Shown here in pieces: positions 1 to 10,700 of a DNA stretch of 64,000 bases. The first letter of the stretch is position 1. Every line of letters starts with the position of its first letter. A program made the position numbers and the translations under genes. The DNA is from Zingiber officinale (lineage: Eukaryota > Streptophyta > Magnoliopsida > Zingiberales > Zingiberaceae). The notes below the pieces were generated by a model that worked only from the letters and a program-made list of their open reading frames with translations, did not search any database and had not been told where the DNA came from. The stretch spans positions 131,839,004-131,903,003 of the forward strand of contig NC_055989.1 in assembly GCF_018446385.1 (NCBI RefSeq), written 5' to 3'.

Positions 1-1456
1 TCATGACTACAAAGAAAATGTTGACCAGAAATTTTGATATGAAAGATATGGGTCAAGCAGATGTTATATTGGGAATTAAAATTTTCAGGACATCAGAAGG
101 GATAGTTTTAACACAATCCCATTATGTATTGAAAAAATTCAATGCGTACGATCTCTCTACAGTGAAAACACCTATGGATCTAAGTCAACACTTAACGAAA
201 AACCATGGTGAGACCATATCGCAGTTGGAATATTCTCGGATAATAGGCAGTTTGATGTATCTCACAAACTGCACACGTCCGGATATTGCCTGTACGGTCA
301 ACAAACTGAGTCGTTTTACGAGTAATCCAAACGACACCCATTGGAAAGCATTGATGCGAGTTCTTAGATATTTGAAATATACTATGAACTATGGATTACA
401 TTATGGAAAATATCCCGCTGTGTTGGAAGGATATTGTGATGCTAATTGAATATCAGATACAAAAGACTCCAAATCCACTAGTGGATATGTATTCACGGTC
501 GGTGGGGGAGCAGTATCTTGGAAATCCACTAAGCAGACTTGCATTGCTCGGTCAACTATGGAATCCGAGTTTATAACACTAGACAAAGCAGCTGAGGAAG
601 CTGAATGGCTGCGGAATTTCTTGGAAGATATTCCGAGCTGGATGAAACTTGTGCCTGCCGTACTAATCCACTGTGATAGTCAATCGGCGATTGGAAGGGC
701 ACAGAGTAATATGTATAATGGGAAGTCACGACATATACGTCGTAGACATAATACCATTAGGCAGTTGATCTCGAATGGAGTGATTGCAATCGACTATGTT
801 AAGTCCAAAGATAATTTGGCAGATTCTTTAACGAAGGGTTGAGTCGAGATCAAGTATACTGCTCATCAAGAGGAATGAGATTAAAAATCTACAACTGAAA
901 ACGACTGTAGCGGTAACCCAACCTTGTTGACTGGAGATCCCAAGATCTTGGTTCAATGGGACAACGAAGTTACAGAAGTTGTGGTCCAGCACATTAGATA
1001 GTTTATCTCTATCCCAATCCTAGGATGAATTTGTGCTGTCCTACCTCATGTAGTGAGGTTAAGCTTATGCTTTTAGTGACTTCTATACCTGATAAGGTGG
1101 AGTATGGTAGGATACTCTTGATAGAAGTGTCACCTATGTGAGTGTGAAGACAGGCCGCTTCAATGAAACACTCATGAATCCAAGATGGTATCCATGGCCG
1201 AAACGGAACCAACCATGAGAACCTAAAGTAAGTGAGATAGATCTCTGTGTGGGTGTTATTGTCTAAGTATACACCAACAGCTGAGCAGTTCAAGACATCA
1301 CGTTCACTGCGCAGCCTAGTATACTCGATAGCATTTCACTACGGAAGGTTCAAAGTCACAAGCTACCTCTCCCGATGCAGTGACTTATCGATTGGACTCT
1401 TGTAAAGTGTCAGCATGCATACACGCATTGCATTAATTTCCATTCATGTGGGGGAT
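1..1456 (+). mobile_element. Ty1/copia retrotransposon, 3' internal part (reverse transcriptase end and RNase H)
   Basis: The window opens inside a copia polyprotein. The stretch from base 3 carries the connection region typical of copia elements ([16 protein letters not shown], then [20 protein letters not shown]). The stretch from about 558 carries the RNase H end ([18 protein letters not shown], a CDSQSAIG motif, the [15 protein letters not shown] helix, and [10 protein letters not shown] as the usual C-terminus). About 600 bp of untranslated sequence follows, then a purine tract at 1448-1456 directly before the LTR. The element is a fossil with about one visible break in this part. Its 5' portion lies outside the window. 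The family assignment is secure; the lineage was not determined. Confidence 0.93.
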
Positions 1457-2622
1457 TGTTGGATATTGGGACCTTAAATGGACCAAAACGATTTTGAGGA
1501 AGGAAGCCATCAATTGTTGAAAGTCGTAATTGACTTCAAAATTGAAATCTACGATTCGCGTAGATAGATTTAGACTATTAATTTGCTCAAAACCGATTAA
1601 GGGTGAATGAGAAATTAATGTTTAAAGTCGGTCCAAAATAACATTTATTATTCATTAATAAAGTGTATGGGAGAATAGTCCCACATCGGAAATTCTCGAT
1701 GTGTATTCTCTACTTATTAATGAAGATGTGTTAATGGAGTTAACACAAAAATAAAAGGACAGGTGCTCCCTTAGCCCAGGGCGAGCAGGTGCTCGCACCT
1801 GTGAGCCCGCCACCCGCCACCCGCCACGTGCGCAATGGGCGCTTTGTAGGCGCACTTTGCACTTGGAGCATTGAGGAGCTTAAATTTATGCTCCAGGTGA
1901 CATTGCAGTGCCTACGTGGCACTCGGGTGATGTGTCAGGCTCGTACCTGACGTGGCAGCACCTATGCGGCATCCTCGTGGGCAAAGGGAGATGACTGGAC
2001 AGTTGACTTAGGGAATGAATGGCTACCGTTGATCAACGTTGATCAAATAGGTATGATGGATCGCTTGTGATGCGATCTAGAACGTTGGATCGCAAAGAGT
2101 AACGATCTGACGGCTTGGGATGAGACTTGATCTGAAGCATCGAATCAATGGATCCATATCCGATGGCCGATGACAATAGGCAGGATCTGAGGGTCACAAC
2201 TCCTCAGATCTGATGGATGAGATTGAAGTGGGCTTGGAGAAGGGTTACAATCCTTCAGAATGGATGATCTAGATCGATCCAGCCCAAGGAACACATCCAC
2301 TCACCCAAAGGACACTCAACCTCTTCTTTCAGTATAAATAGAACCCTCTAGATGATGGAATACTCACTCAATCCTCTCTTCTCTTCCTCAAGCATTCATC
2401 TCATCTTGTGCATTCAAGAGTCCAAGAAGTCTACTAGAAGGTTCGCTGGTCTCGGAAGTCGGAGTGCTACGATTCCGAGACGTTCGTCGTCGTTGTATCT
2501 TGGGAACGAATTGCAACAATCCGTTAAGCACCGTAGCGGAGCAATATCGTTTACGGAGATAGTGTCAAACACTAGCCTCGACGATCAGTTTGCATACTCC
2601 AGAAGCTACCCGGGAAAAAACA
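1457..2622 (+). repeat. 3' LTR of the copia element (right end approximate)
   Basis: The left end is TGTTGGATATTGGG directly after the purine-rich tract, which is the expected start of a plant copia LTR. The right end is placed at the AAACA near 2622 because the purine-rich AAAAAACA motif is a common LTR terminus. No second LTR or target duplication is in view, so this end is uncertain by tens of bases or more. Confidence 0.65.
2333..2340 (+). promoter_or_regulatory. TATA box of the copia LTR
   Basis: TATAAATA lies about 880 bp into the LTR and is followed by a pyrimidine-rich stretch suited to a transcription start. This matches a U3/R boundary in a plant copia LTR. Confidence 0.6.
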
Positions 2623-3396
2623 GGAAATAGTAATGTACTTGTACAAAACAATGATATGTTGTTGTAAATTATGTGTATATGTATAAACATTGACTAAATA
2701 AGACTATACTCTCCTATAGCTTTGGAAATAATAATTTCCCTCAGGTTAAAACAGAAACAGACGGCCAGTTTAAACAAAGCTTAACTAGGTCATGTTCAGT
2801 TAATAGTACAAAATTCAAGTCAGTGCTTCAGTTAATAGTTTGTACATAATAGTATAACATCTCGGGTTAAAGGCTTAAAGGAGATCAAATGGAATGAGCT
2901 TAAGCATATAATTACACACCAAAGATTTGTATGAATACCAGTCAGTGCTCATATGTAGTTTGCAATATGCATCATGCACAAATTTCAACTACTTGCTCAT
3001 AAATTTTTCACAAGTTTATATTTGAAAACTTGGGATGTTTATCAACATCATTATTGTCCAGCTTTTTTTTTTCCCTTCCCTTTCATTCTGTTTATTCATC
3101 ATTTTGTTTTTGGACTGCAGAAGTAGAAAGGTGTAATTGAGCAGCAGATCACACACTTCAATTTATAAAGGAAAATAGTATTCCTAAACTCTGAGGATAG
3201 ACACAATATGCAACTAAATGGAAGAGGAGGATACAATATTTGAACTAAGCAAACTAGCACCAATCAATTATCACATAACAAAGCAATCAAATCCAGATGA
3301 TTTACAGCTTCATGAGAAACAATACTACAGAAGTTTCAATTTGATTTTGACAAATAAAATGATATATATATCAATGTAGTACGTGCTAAAACTTAC
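2623..3396. other. Non-genic stretch, nothing recognised
   Basis: AT-rich single-copy-looking sequence without a supported reading frame. A phrase containing AGTTAATAGT recurs near 2800 and 2830. It may include remains of introns of the adjacent EPSIN remnant, but nothing supports this directly. Confidence 0.5.
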
Positions 3397-3747
3397 CTAA
3401 TTGAGTGGTTATCATCATCAAAGGAACGGTTTCTACCGAAGCTCATATTTCTTGAACCATAATCACCTCCTCTATGCTCATCATCCCTATCTAACCATCT
3501 CTATCATAATGCTTATGAGTACCTGCCATAACGGTCTTCCTCTCGACCATATGAATCGTTAAACTCCGCCACTTCTATCATCATCGTCTTTGTATCCCTA
3601 ATCTCTATCCTTTCCATTACCATACTGCGAACCAGGCCTATTTGAATATGTACTTTGAAATCTTAGAATTAAGAAAGCTTACTTTTCACGGTTAGCAGCA
3701 GCTTTTTGCCTGATTTCCTGTAACCTTTCTTTATCATTAACTAGAGC
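3397..3747 (-). pseudogene. EPSIN-like (ENTH-domain clathrin adaptor) gene remnant
   Basis: Read on the minus strand, 3747-3677 encodes ALVNDKERLQEIRQKAAANRE, the signature end of the ENTH domain of plant epsins, and stops at a GTAAGC splice donor. After a short intron-like gap, 3654-3397 encodes the charged Asp/Arg/Tyr/Gly-rich linker typical of the same proteins (SNRPGSQYGNGKDRD, YKDDDDRSGG, RDDEHRGGDYGSRNMSFGRN) and again ends at a GTAAGT donor. In-frame stops interrupt the linker (after KDRD, near RSGGV and after the RYGRYS phrase), and the N-terminal ENTH exons are not found nearby. In plants epsins link cargo and clathrin at the trans-Golgi and vacuolar route. Keeping the exon-intron layout argues for a decayed DNA duplicate and not a retrocopy. 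It could also be a truncated fragment carried here by a transposon. Confidence 0.8.
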
Positions 3748-4867
3748 TATTTCATTGTTACTAGTTCATCACAAGGGGCTTGCAATGGAAAAAAAAAAAA
3801 AAGTGTATCTGAAGAACTGCATCAGTATACGGGGGTAGATAAAGTATATGCTAGTTCATTGTTACTAGTTCAAAAGCTTCTTCATGATCCGAAGAGGACT
3901 AGTTCAATACTTCCTATACAAACTATATTCCAGAACAACAAAAATATTTTAGTACTTTATTAGAAGCTAAAAGAAAATTGACAGAATAAGGCACAACTTC
4001 CTAGATAAAACCAAAAAAGACATTGGCACACGGTGTATATTACGAGGACATCCGTAATATTATTTTATTATAATATTCACCATCTCGTAAAAAAATATAA
4101 GGTCCATTATCACATATTTATTATAACAATCTCTTTCTTTCACTCACATTCCTTTTAACATTAATATTCATTATTTATGAATCCCACAATCCACTTAATC
4201 ATTTTAAAATTATATTATATTAAATAAATATATTTTAAATATGTTTTAAAAATGACCTATTATTTCATCTATTTCGAATAGAAAATAAGATGATAGAAAT
4301 TTAAAAAAATAAATAGGAAGAATTAATCGTTAACTAATCGTTCAAAAATTAATCGTTTTATTTAATTTTTAATTTTTTATTTTAAAATTTAATTTTTTTA
4401 ATAAATAAAATTTAAAAATATATACATATGGGGTGTGTGAGGCTGGCCCATTCCATACATGCTTGAACGCGTTTAGGCGATGAACACGGAGCCACACAAC
4501 GGCAACACCATGTTAAATGCATAGTAATGTTATAACGAGATATTACCGTGACGTTGCGGTTCCTCTGAGAAATTAGTTTAGAACTTGGATGTATTTTAAT
4601 TACAAGGAAATTGATATGCTCTCCGATTCACCATCCGCTACCGGAAATGATTTGGACATCCTGACCACTCCTGACAACTCAGTTGTGGACGGAGAGTCTC
4701 TATTAATTACAATGTCTAACCTGGATCCAATTTTACAAAAGAATGGTCAAGTATTAGCCCAGGAAAACTAAACTAAGATTAATGAGAAGATAAATTCTGC
4801 ATCAATTATACTTAGATACGTGTCATATACTAAGATTAATCGGATCATTTTGTAGTTTTGTCTTTTC
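3748..4867. other. AT-rich intergenic stretch with no supported gene
   Basis: Contains an A-rich run near 3790, low-complexity AT sequence at 4180-4420, and a short open frame at 4589-4771 without recognisable domains that I do not call a gene. The phrase ACTAAGATTAATGA plus an ACGTGTC element occurs at about 4771-4830 and again at 5067-5125, flanking the SINE below. Confidence 0.5.
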
Positions 4868-5066
4868 GGGGTGGTGCGATGATTAAAATATGAAGTGTTA
4901 TCATATGAAGTTTTGGGTCGAAACTCAACGTGATCGAGCATCACCTCCCCCATGTCTTGGTCATTTGCACTAATGACCAGTAACCACCTGTGATTTATCT
5001 CTTCCGTGTTAGCCTAGAGACGAATTGATGAGGACGCTGAGGGCGAACGAATAATCTTTTTACCAC
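4868..5066 (+). mobile_element. tRNA-derived SINE
   Basis: The left end GGGTGGTGCGATGATTAAAA resembles the A-box region of plant SINEs (usual form TGGCGCAGTGGTTAAG). About 45 bp downstream GGGTCGAAACTC resembles the B box GGTTCGAANCC, so a split RNA polymerase III promoter is present. The body of about 200 bp runs through a region ending in a short T-run, as in Au-like plant SINEs. I could not fix the target duplication, partly because both flanks carry a related 60 bp phrase. Confidence 0.6.
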
Positions 5067-5595
5067 ATATACTAAGATTAATGAATTGGTTAATCTGGTC
5101 AAACTTAGACACGTGTCGTATACTTGACTGCAACTCGGCCACGCCGCACTCCTAGAAACCCGGTCCGATTGATTCGAGTCAATTTCTATGCTTCAAAATT
5201 AGGACGAACCGGACGGTTCATGAAAATTTCAAGTTGGGCCATTCGGTATCGGAATTAATTTCAATTTAAATACATCAAACCGAATTTAAATCCTCAAATC
5301 AAGATTCAAACTCGAGCTCAGATTCCATTTGTATTTTTAAGCTTTAAATCAAATTTATAATGGAATTTTTCCTCTAAATACTTCAGAACTAAAATTACAT
5401 AACTGTTCCAACGATTAAATCAAACACAAGCAAATACAATCATAAATCATCGTTAGTTATTAAGGAACACTTCCAGTATATATAATCCAAGAGCCACTTA
5501 GATGAAGGCAGTGTAGATAAGCACTTTTACTGCACTTTATCCAGATCATTCAGATAGTACTGATATAACAAGCAAGGTGAGCTGATCGAAATGGT

Positions 5596-7228
5596 TTAAT
5601 ACTTTGGCGGCGCCATTTGGGTTGGAAGCAGACCGAAACGCTTCTTCAGAAGCACCCGTTGCCTTGAATACTTGTCGTCTGGAGAGAAACGAGCTGTATC
5701 ACCACAAATAAAGGTAAGCAAAAGCATGCTTTGTGAAAGATAGAATTTCTATAGTTCTAAAATTTTAAGATTATACCACAGACCACAATACGTACTACAA
5801 GCACAAAACAATTCAATGTCCTAGGAATGGTATGGTAGTAGAGAAAAGTCAACTAGTTAGTCAATACAATACTATCGTACTACAATAATAACACCTTTAA
5901 CACCTATCAGATTTAGATGACTCTTTCTATTTGAGGTGATGGGTCGTAGAATTTAAGCACAAAACTATTATAATTATGTATCCAGAATATATATTATTCA
6001 GTCAGTAGTGAATCAAATATGAGCATCTAGAAACAAATTGCTTCTCCAATTTTCTAATAGTAGTTTGGGTTTTAGATAATTAAGTTTGAAAATTTTCAGT
6101 GTTACACAAATAATACATAATCATAGATTAAAATTTAAGTCCATATCAGAATCAACCGAGGCAAAAAAATCTCAACAAGAAATTCAAAGTCATCTTTCAC
6201 TTTTTATTATATGTAGCAGCAGCAGCATATTCCACCTCAATATAGCTATGTCAATGCTATCAAAGCTTGAAACTAACAACCAACGGAGTCAAGTGTTGTT
6301 GCTCCTTTGTCAAAAGAAATAGATATTCACATTTCTTGTTTCCTATTTCATTTTAATTCTAAATGACACAACATAGGCAATAATTTGAATTTTTATAGCA
6401 AGGGGGAAATATGAATCTATATCTTTTTATTATGAATCATGGTAGGGGTCAAATGAAATATGTATTTTTGTTAAATAGAATATTAACATACACGGATGAT
6501 CAAGACACTAGAAATGAATGAAGAAACACAAATAAGAAGACATGCAGTGCAAAGCTTACCCGGATGTGCAGATTGGGTTGGCAATCCCACTGGCGTCTCT
6601 TTCTGCCCAAACAAGACAGAACACCATTAGTGAGTCGCAAAAAGCCAAATCAGAAAACAAATTTCCCAGCAGTAGTCAACATGAAGCTTATAAAGAATCC
6701 ATGTAAAAGAACCAAAAGGCAAGCAATCAATGAATAATCCACATCCACTGAAAGAAGAACGACAAAATCATCTCTCATTTTTTCCGTTCCTCGTAAAACT
6801 ATCAGGTATATATAAAATGAAGCGACAACAACAACTTTCTTGGCACTAATCAACATGATGTAAAATAATTCATGCTAACGAGCCAAATAGCAAGATATTA
6901 ATGGATATTGCATTTTCACTTAAAGAATTCTGAAAGTAGAATAACAGCCATTTTTTCATTCGACATGAACCATCAGAGATTTGAAAAAGGAAAAGAAACA
7001 AACTTCCCAGCAGGAATTAACATGAAGTTGTTAAAGAATCCATGTTAGAAAGCCAAATACCAACTATTAAGACATTTCCAACTAAAGAGTTCCGATAGAA
7101 AACAAGCATAATCACCACCAATATCGTATCCACATAAAACCAACAGAGAAGTACAAAGGAAAAAAAAACGTAACCTTGGTGGTATAGACCTTGTCCCCAT
7201 TCTCATTGATGTAGAACTGGAGGTACAT
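5596..7228 (-). CDS. NOP10: H/ACA ribonucleoprotein complex subunit 3 (NOP10)
   Basis: NOP10 is the small core protein of H/ACA snoRNPs and telomerase RNP. It binds the pseudouridine synthase dyskerin/CBF5 in the nucleolus and Cajal bodies. Three coding exons on the minus strand join in phase: 7228-7175 ([18 protein letters not shown]), 6602-6560 ([14 protein letters not shown] plus one base) and 5693-5596 ([20 protein letters not shown] to [12 protein letters not shown], stop TAA). The 64 residues are exactly the family length, and all four splice sites are GT/AG. The start is fixed by the invariant MYLQFYIN. A 5' UTR intron is likely at 7258-7409. A telo-box lies upstream, and the promoter is shared head to head with the gene at 7772. 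No damage is visible, so this should be a functional copy. Confidence 0.97.
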
Positions 7229-7469
7229 CTTCGCTGATCCCTAATCCCTTCGAATTTCTACATATTACATCGTGAAAAAGAAGTTTCAAAAATTTGCCAC
7301 CCTAATCGAACGGCGCAGGTAGGATTGGGCGACGAGAAAAGACATGAGAATAAAGAGAATCATCCAGTGAGTGAGGTAAACGAAAGAGTGAGAAAGGAGA
7401 AGAGCAAACCAGCGGATGTAGACGATTACTGGCGGAGGAATGAGTCGGCGGCGGCGATAAGTACGACGT

Positions 7470-7485
7470 GGGTTTAGGGTTTTAG
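7470..7485 (-). promoter_or_regulatory. Telo-box in the NOP10 promoter / 5' end
   Basis: GGGTTTAGGGTTTTAGG on the plus strand reads as tandem AAACCCTA-type telo-box motifs on the minus strand, just upstream of the inferred 5' UTR exon. Telo-boxes are typical of plant ribosomal-protein and nucleolar genes, which suits NOP10. Confidence 0.65.
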
Positions 7486-7771
7486 GAGGTTCCGATATTT
7501 AATACGCGAATAACTGGTCTGTTTCCCTTTTACAACCGATGTAAAATCGAGATCAAGGTACTTTCTTATCGACACCCAAGTCATTACCTGCTACAAAATA
7601 GACATAAGGCCGAGCCCACGTCGGCTCCACCAGGCGAAGTCAATCTTTCCGCCAATTGTGAGGCTGGTAAATTTGGTTAACTAAGTTCTTTTCTTTCAGC
7701 CAGCATCGCGACGGAAGAGAAAATGATCATCGAACCATTGCCCATTCGCATCGATTTCCGATCGTTTCGAA

Positions 7772-10700
7772 ATGTGGGGACTCGTTCTCTTCTTCTGTGG
7801 ATTGGGAGGTAGGTTAATCTTGCATTCGTTACCAATAATTTTGTTGTTCGATTCATTCAGCGAAGTTTTTTTAAACAGTTTGTCATTCGAAAGAAGATTT
7901 TCTGAAAACTTTTCTTTTATTTTGTGCTGGAATTTGTGAGGAACCGCCATGGCGAGTAACACGTGGATTCTCTGATTGGTGAGGTGCTAGGCAAGGTTGG
8001 AGGAGAAGAAAAAAAAGGACTACTCCCATCAAAATACTGGTTTTTCTAGCGGTGGCGGTACCCCCTTTTCTTGTCATTAGTATATGTTCATAAGAACTTT
8101 CGTAATTTGCTCATATTTCTGAGCGACGATTCAAGTAGATGCAACCTTTGTATTATTTTGGTTGGCAGACTTGACCCGTGAATTTCTTTTCGCTTAGCTT
8201 TTGCTTGTTTGCTTTTGACTGCTTTGATATCAGTTCTCCGAGCAGTGTCCAGCCATAGATGTCATATTGAGAAGAGAAACTTAGCATCATTAGGAAAGGA
8301 CTAAATAACTGACCTGTTTGAAGCAATCAGTCTTTATTTTTCAGCTAAAGTTTTGAAATATTAAGAAGTTTCCTGATACGAAACTTAGATTGTTTCTGGC
8401 TATTTCTCTTATATTTTACATATTTGATACTGGAAACTCTAAGGAATGAATCAGTTTACCCGTAGTTTTGAACTGAATATTTGCTTAGAGCTCATATCTT
8501 GATTGTTAATTTACATTTAATAAATATGACTCATTTCATACCTCTTTTCTGTTTGTCATTATATGTCCTAATACCTTGGTGATAATGGAAGCCATTGTTA
8601 TGAATCAACAAGAATCATCTATCTACTGAGAATTATGGAGACTTTTTTTTTTCATCTCATTGATGGAAGTACTTTTCTTGCTTACTGTTCTAAATTCTCA
8701 TACCTATGATACTACTGCATACATATCTATGTATGTGATAACTAAGGTTTTCTTTTCTTATTCACAGATGAGAATGGGTGATTGGTGAGTCAATCTGAAG
8801 CAATAAGCTTATTTTTCTTTTCTGTATATTGCACTAGCTTTAATTTAATTAAATGGCTGTTAATCAGAGGAGTGTTATGCTGTCCAGGTCCACCTGCAGC
8901 TTTATCTTTTCCCTCTGTGCTTTTGCAACAATTCAAAGGAGCTGACCAAATGATATGACATTCCTGTTAGTGTGAGATGATATATGGTTGGATCGCTAGA
9001 GGGGGAGGGGTGAATAGCGAACTTGCAATTGAAACCCGTCTATCTTTCTCTTGCTAATTTCTTAGTAAAGACACACACATTAGTAAAGAAAACAAATAAA
9101 CAAATAAGTAAACAAACACAAGCATACCATGACGACACTGAGATTTAGTTGGTTCACAAGCCGCAGGTTGCTACATCCAAGGCCTATGCACAAAACATTA
9201 TCTACTATTTTTCTCCTCCTCGGTAAAGGGTCAGAGGTAGAGAAATCTCTTATACAATAGAGAATCCTAGGAGATTAAGAGAGTAAAGTAAATGAAGAGG
9301 CAATGATTCGGAGCTTGTTTTTGTGTGTTATGTCTTAATCTCAATCCTATGATCCCTATTTTATAGCCTCCACCTCGAGTTTATCACTGTGTTGACATAG
9401 CACGTTCGGTCAACCGGTAAACCCTATCTAATCAATTGGAAACTCTTGACTCAGCTTCTTCGTCTCATCGACGAACAAGTCATTTTTACCACTTTTGTTG
9501 ACGTGGTAACTTTCCGATTGACCGAATCACTCTCCAATCGCCGATTCTCAATCAAATTGGACCTTCAAGTTGGATCACAATCCACATGGATTTTCAGCCA
9601 ATTGTACACCTTTTTTGATCGTCTAATCCCCATGAATAACCTGTTCAAATAGATAAGAGGAGGTTGCTGTGCATTGGTTGACTGGATGTATTTTTCAGTC
9701 AATCGAAATCATATTTCTCATCATTTGAAACTCCTGAATCAGGTTAACTACAACCGAGTTTGCCTTTAACTACAACTGAGTCCGCTTACATTGAGTCTAT
9801 CCTTCGTCCTGATTACAATTTCACTTAGTTCGGCTCACCACAACATACACTTCTCCTCCCCCGATGCATGTGTCTTTCTCGCTCTACCAATATAATCTTC
9901 CTCCAAGCTTCTCGTGCCTCAATAGTACCGAGCTCGTCTACTCTCTTCTAATGTCATCCTTCTTTCTTAGTTATATCTTCTGCTTTAAGTTCGGCTATCT
10001 TCGATATTGCTAGTTCTTCCAGTCCCTCGAGTGCGTCATATCATCTGTCACTATATTCCATCGAACCCTGAATTATCGAGTAGTCATTTGTGTTCTCCTA
10101 AGTCTCTGCACACTTAGACACACATATTAAACACAATAGCAAGGCCTAACTTAAAGACATTTAACCAAACATCAAAATTGTAGTCCACGCCACTTGAGGT
10201 ACCAATGATTTCCCCTTCAAAAGTTCGAGGTACTAACAATTCCTAGCCAATTCTTATTGTTTACATGAATACACATTCTATATTTTAGTTTGATACAATT
10301 TCAAGTTTTAGCCTTGAACTTTTGATACATTGCGGAGCACGTTTTCTCATACATTTTTGCAGTCATTTGATGTTTGTGTGAATAAAGACTTAAGTGCTGG
10401 TTGTCCCAGATATTGTCTCAATATTGACCCTCATTTTTTGTTGATGTGGTGTGCTTTTCTAAATTTATTCTTGGAAGCAAGTTCCGAGAACTGTTTGTAA
10501 ATAATATAAAGTTACCAGAGCAATTCAATCCTGTGATGAGGAAAACAGAAGACGGTATCATAAACTTCAATCCTGAGACTCTATTATGCTGCAATTTGAT
10601 CAGATATTTCTGACTTAACTCTTCCAACTCAAATGACTCACTTAATCCTACACAGTGCGTGCATGTTAATCTATAGGTACCCAGACACTATATACCGGTG

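Noticed and set aside
4020-4580. A MITE between about 4028 and 4570
   Set aside because: Both ends have GAGGACATCCG- and GATATTACCGTGACG-like phrases but no convincing inverted repeat or target duplication.
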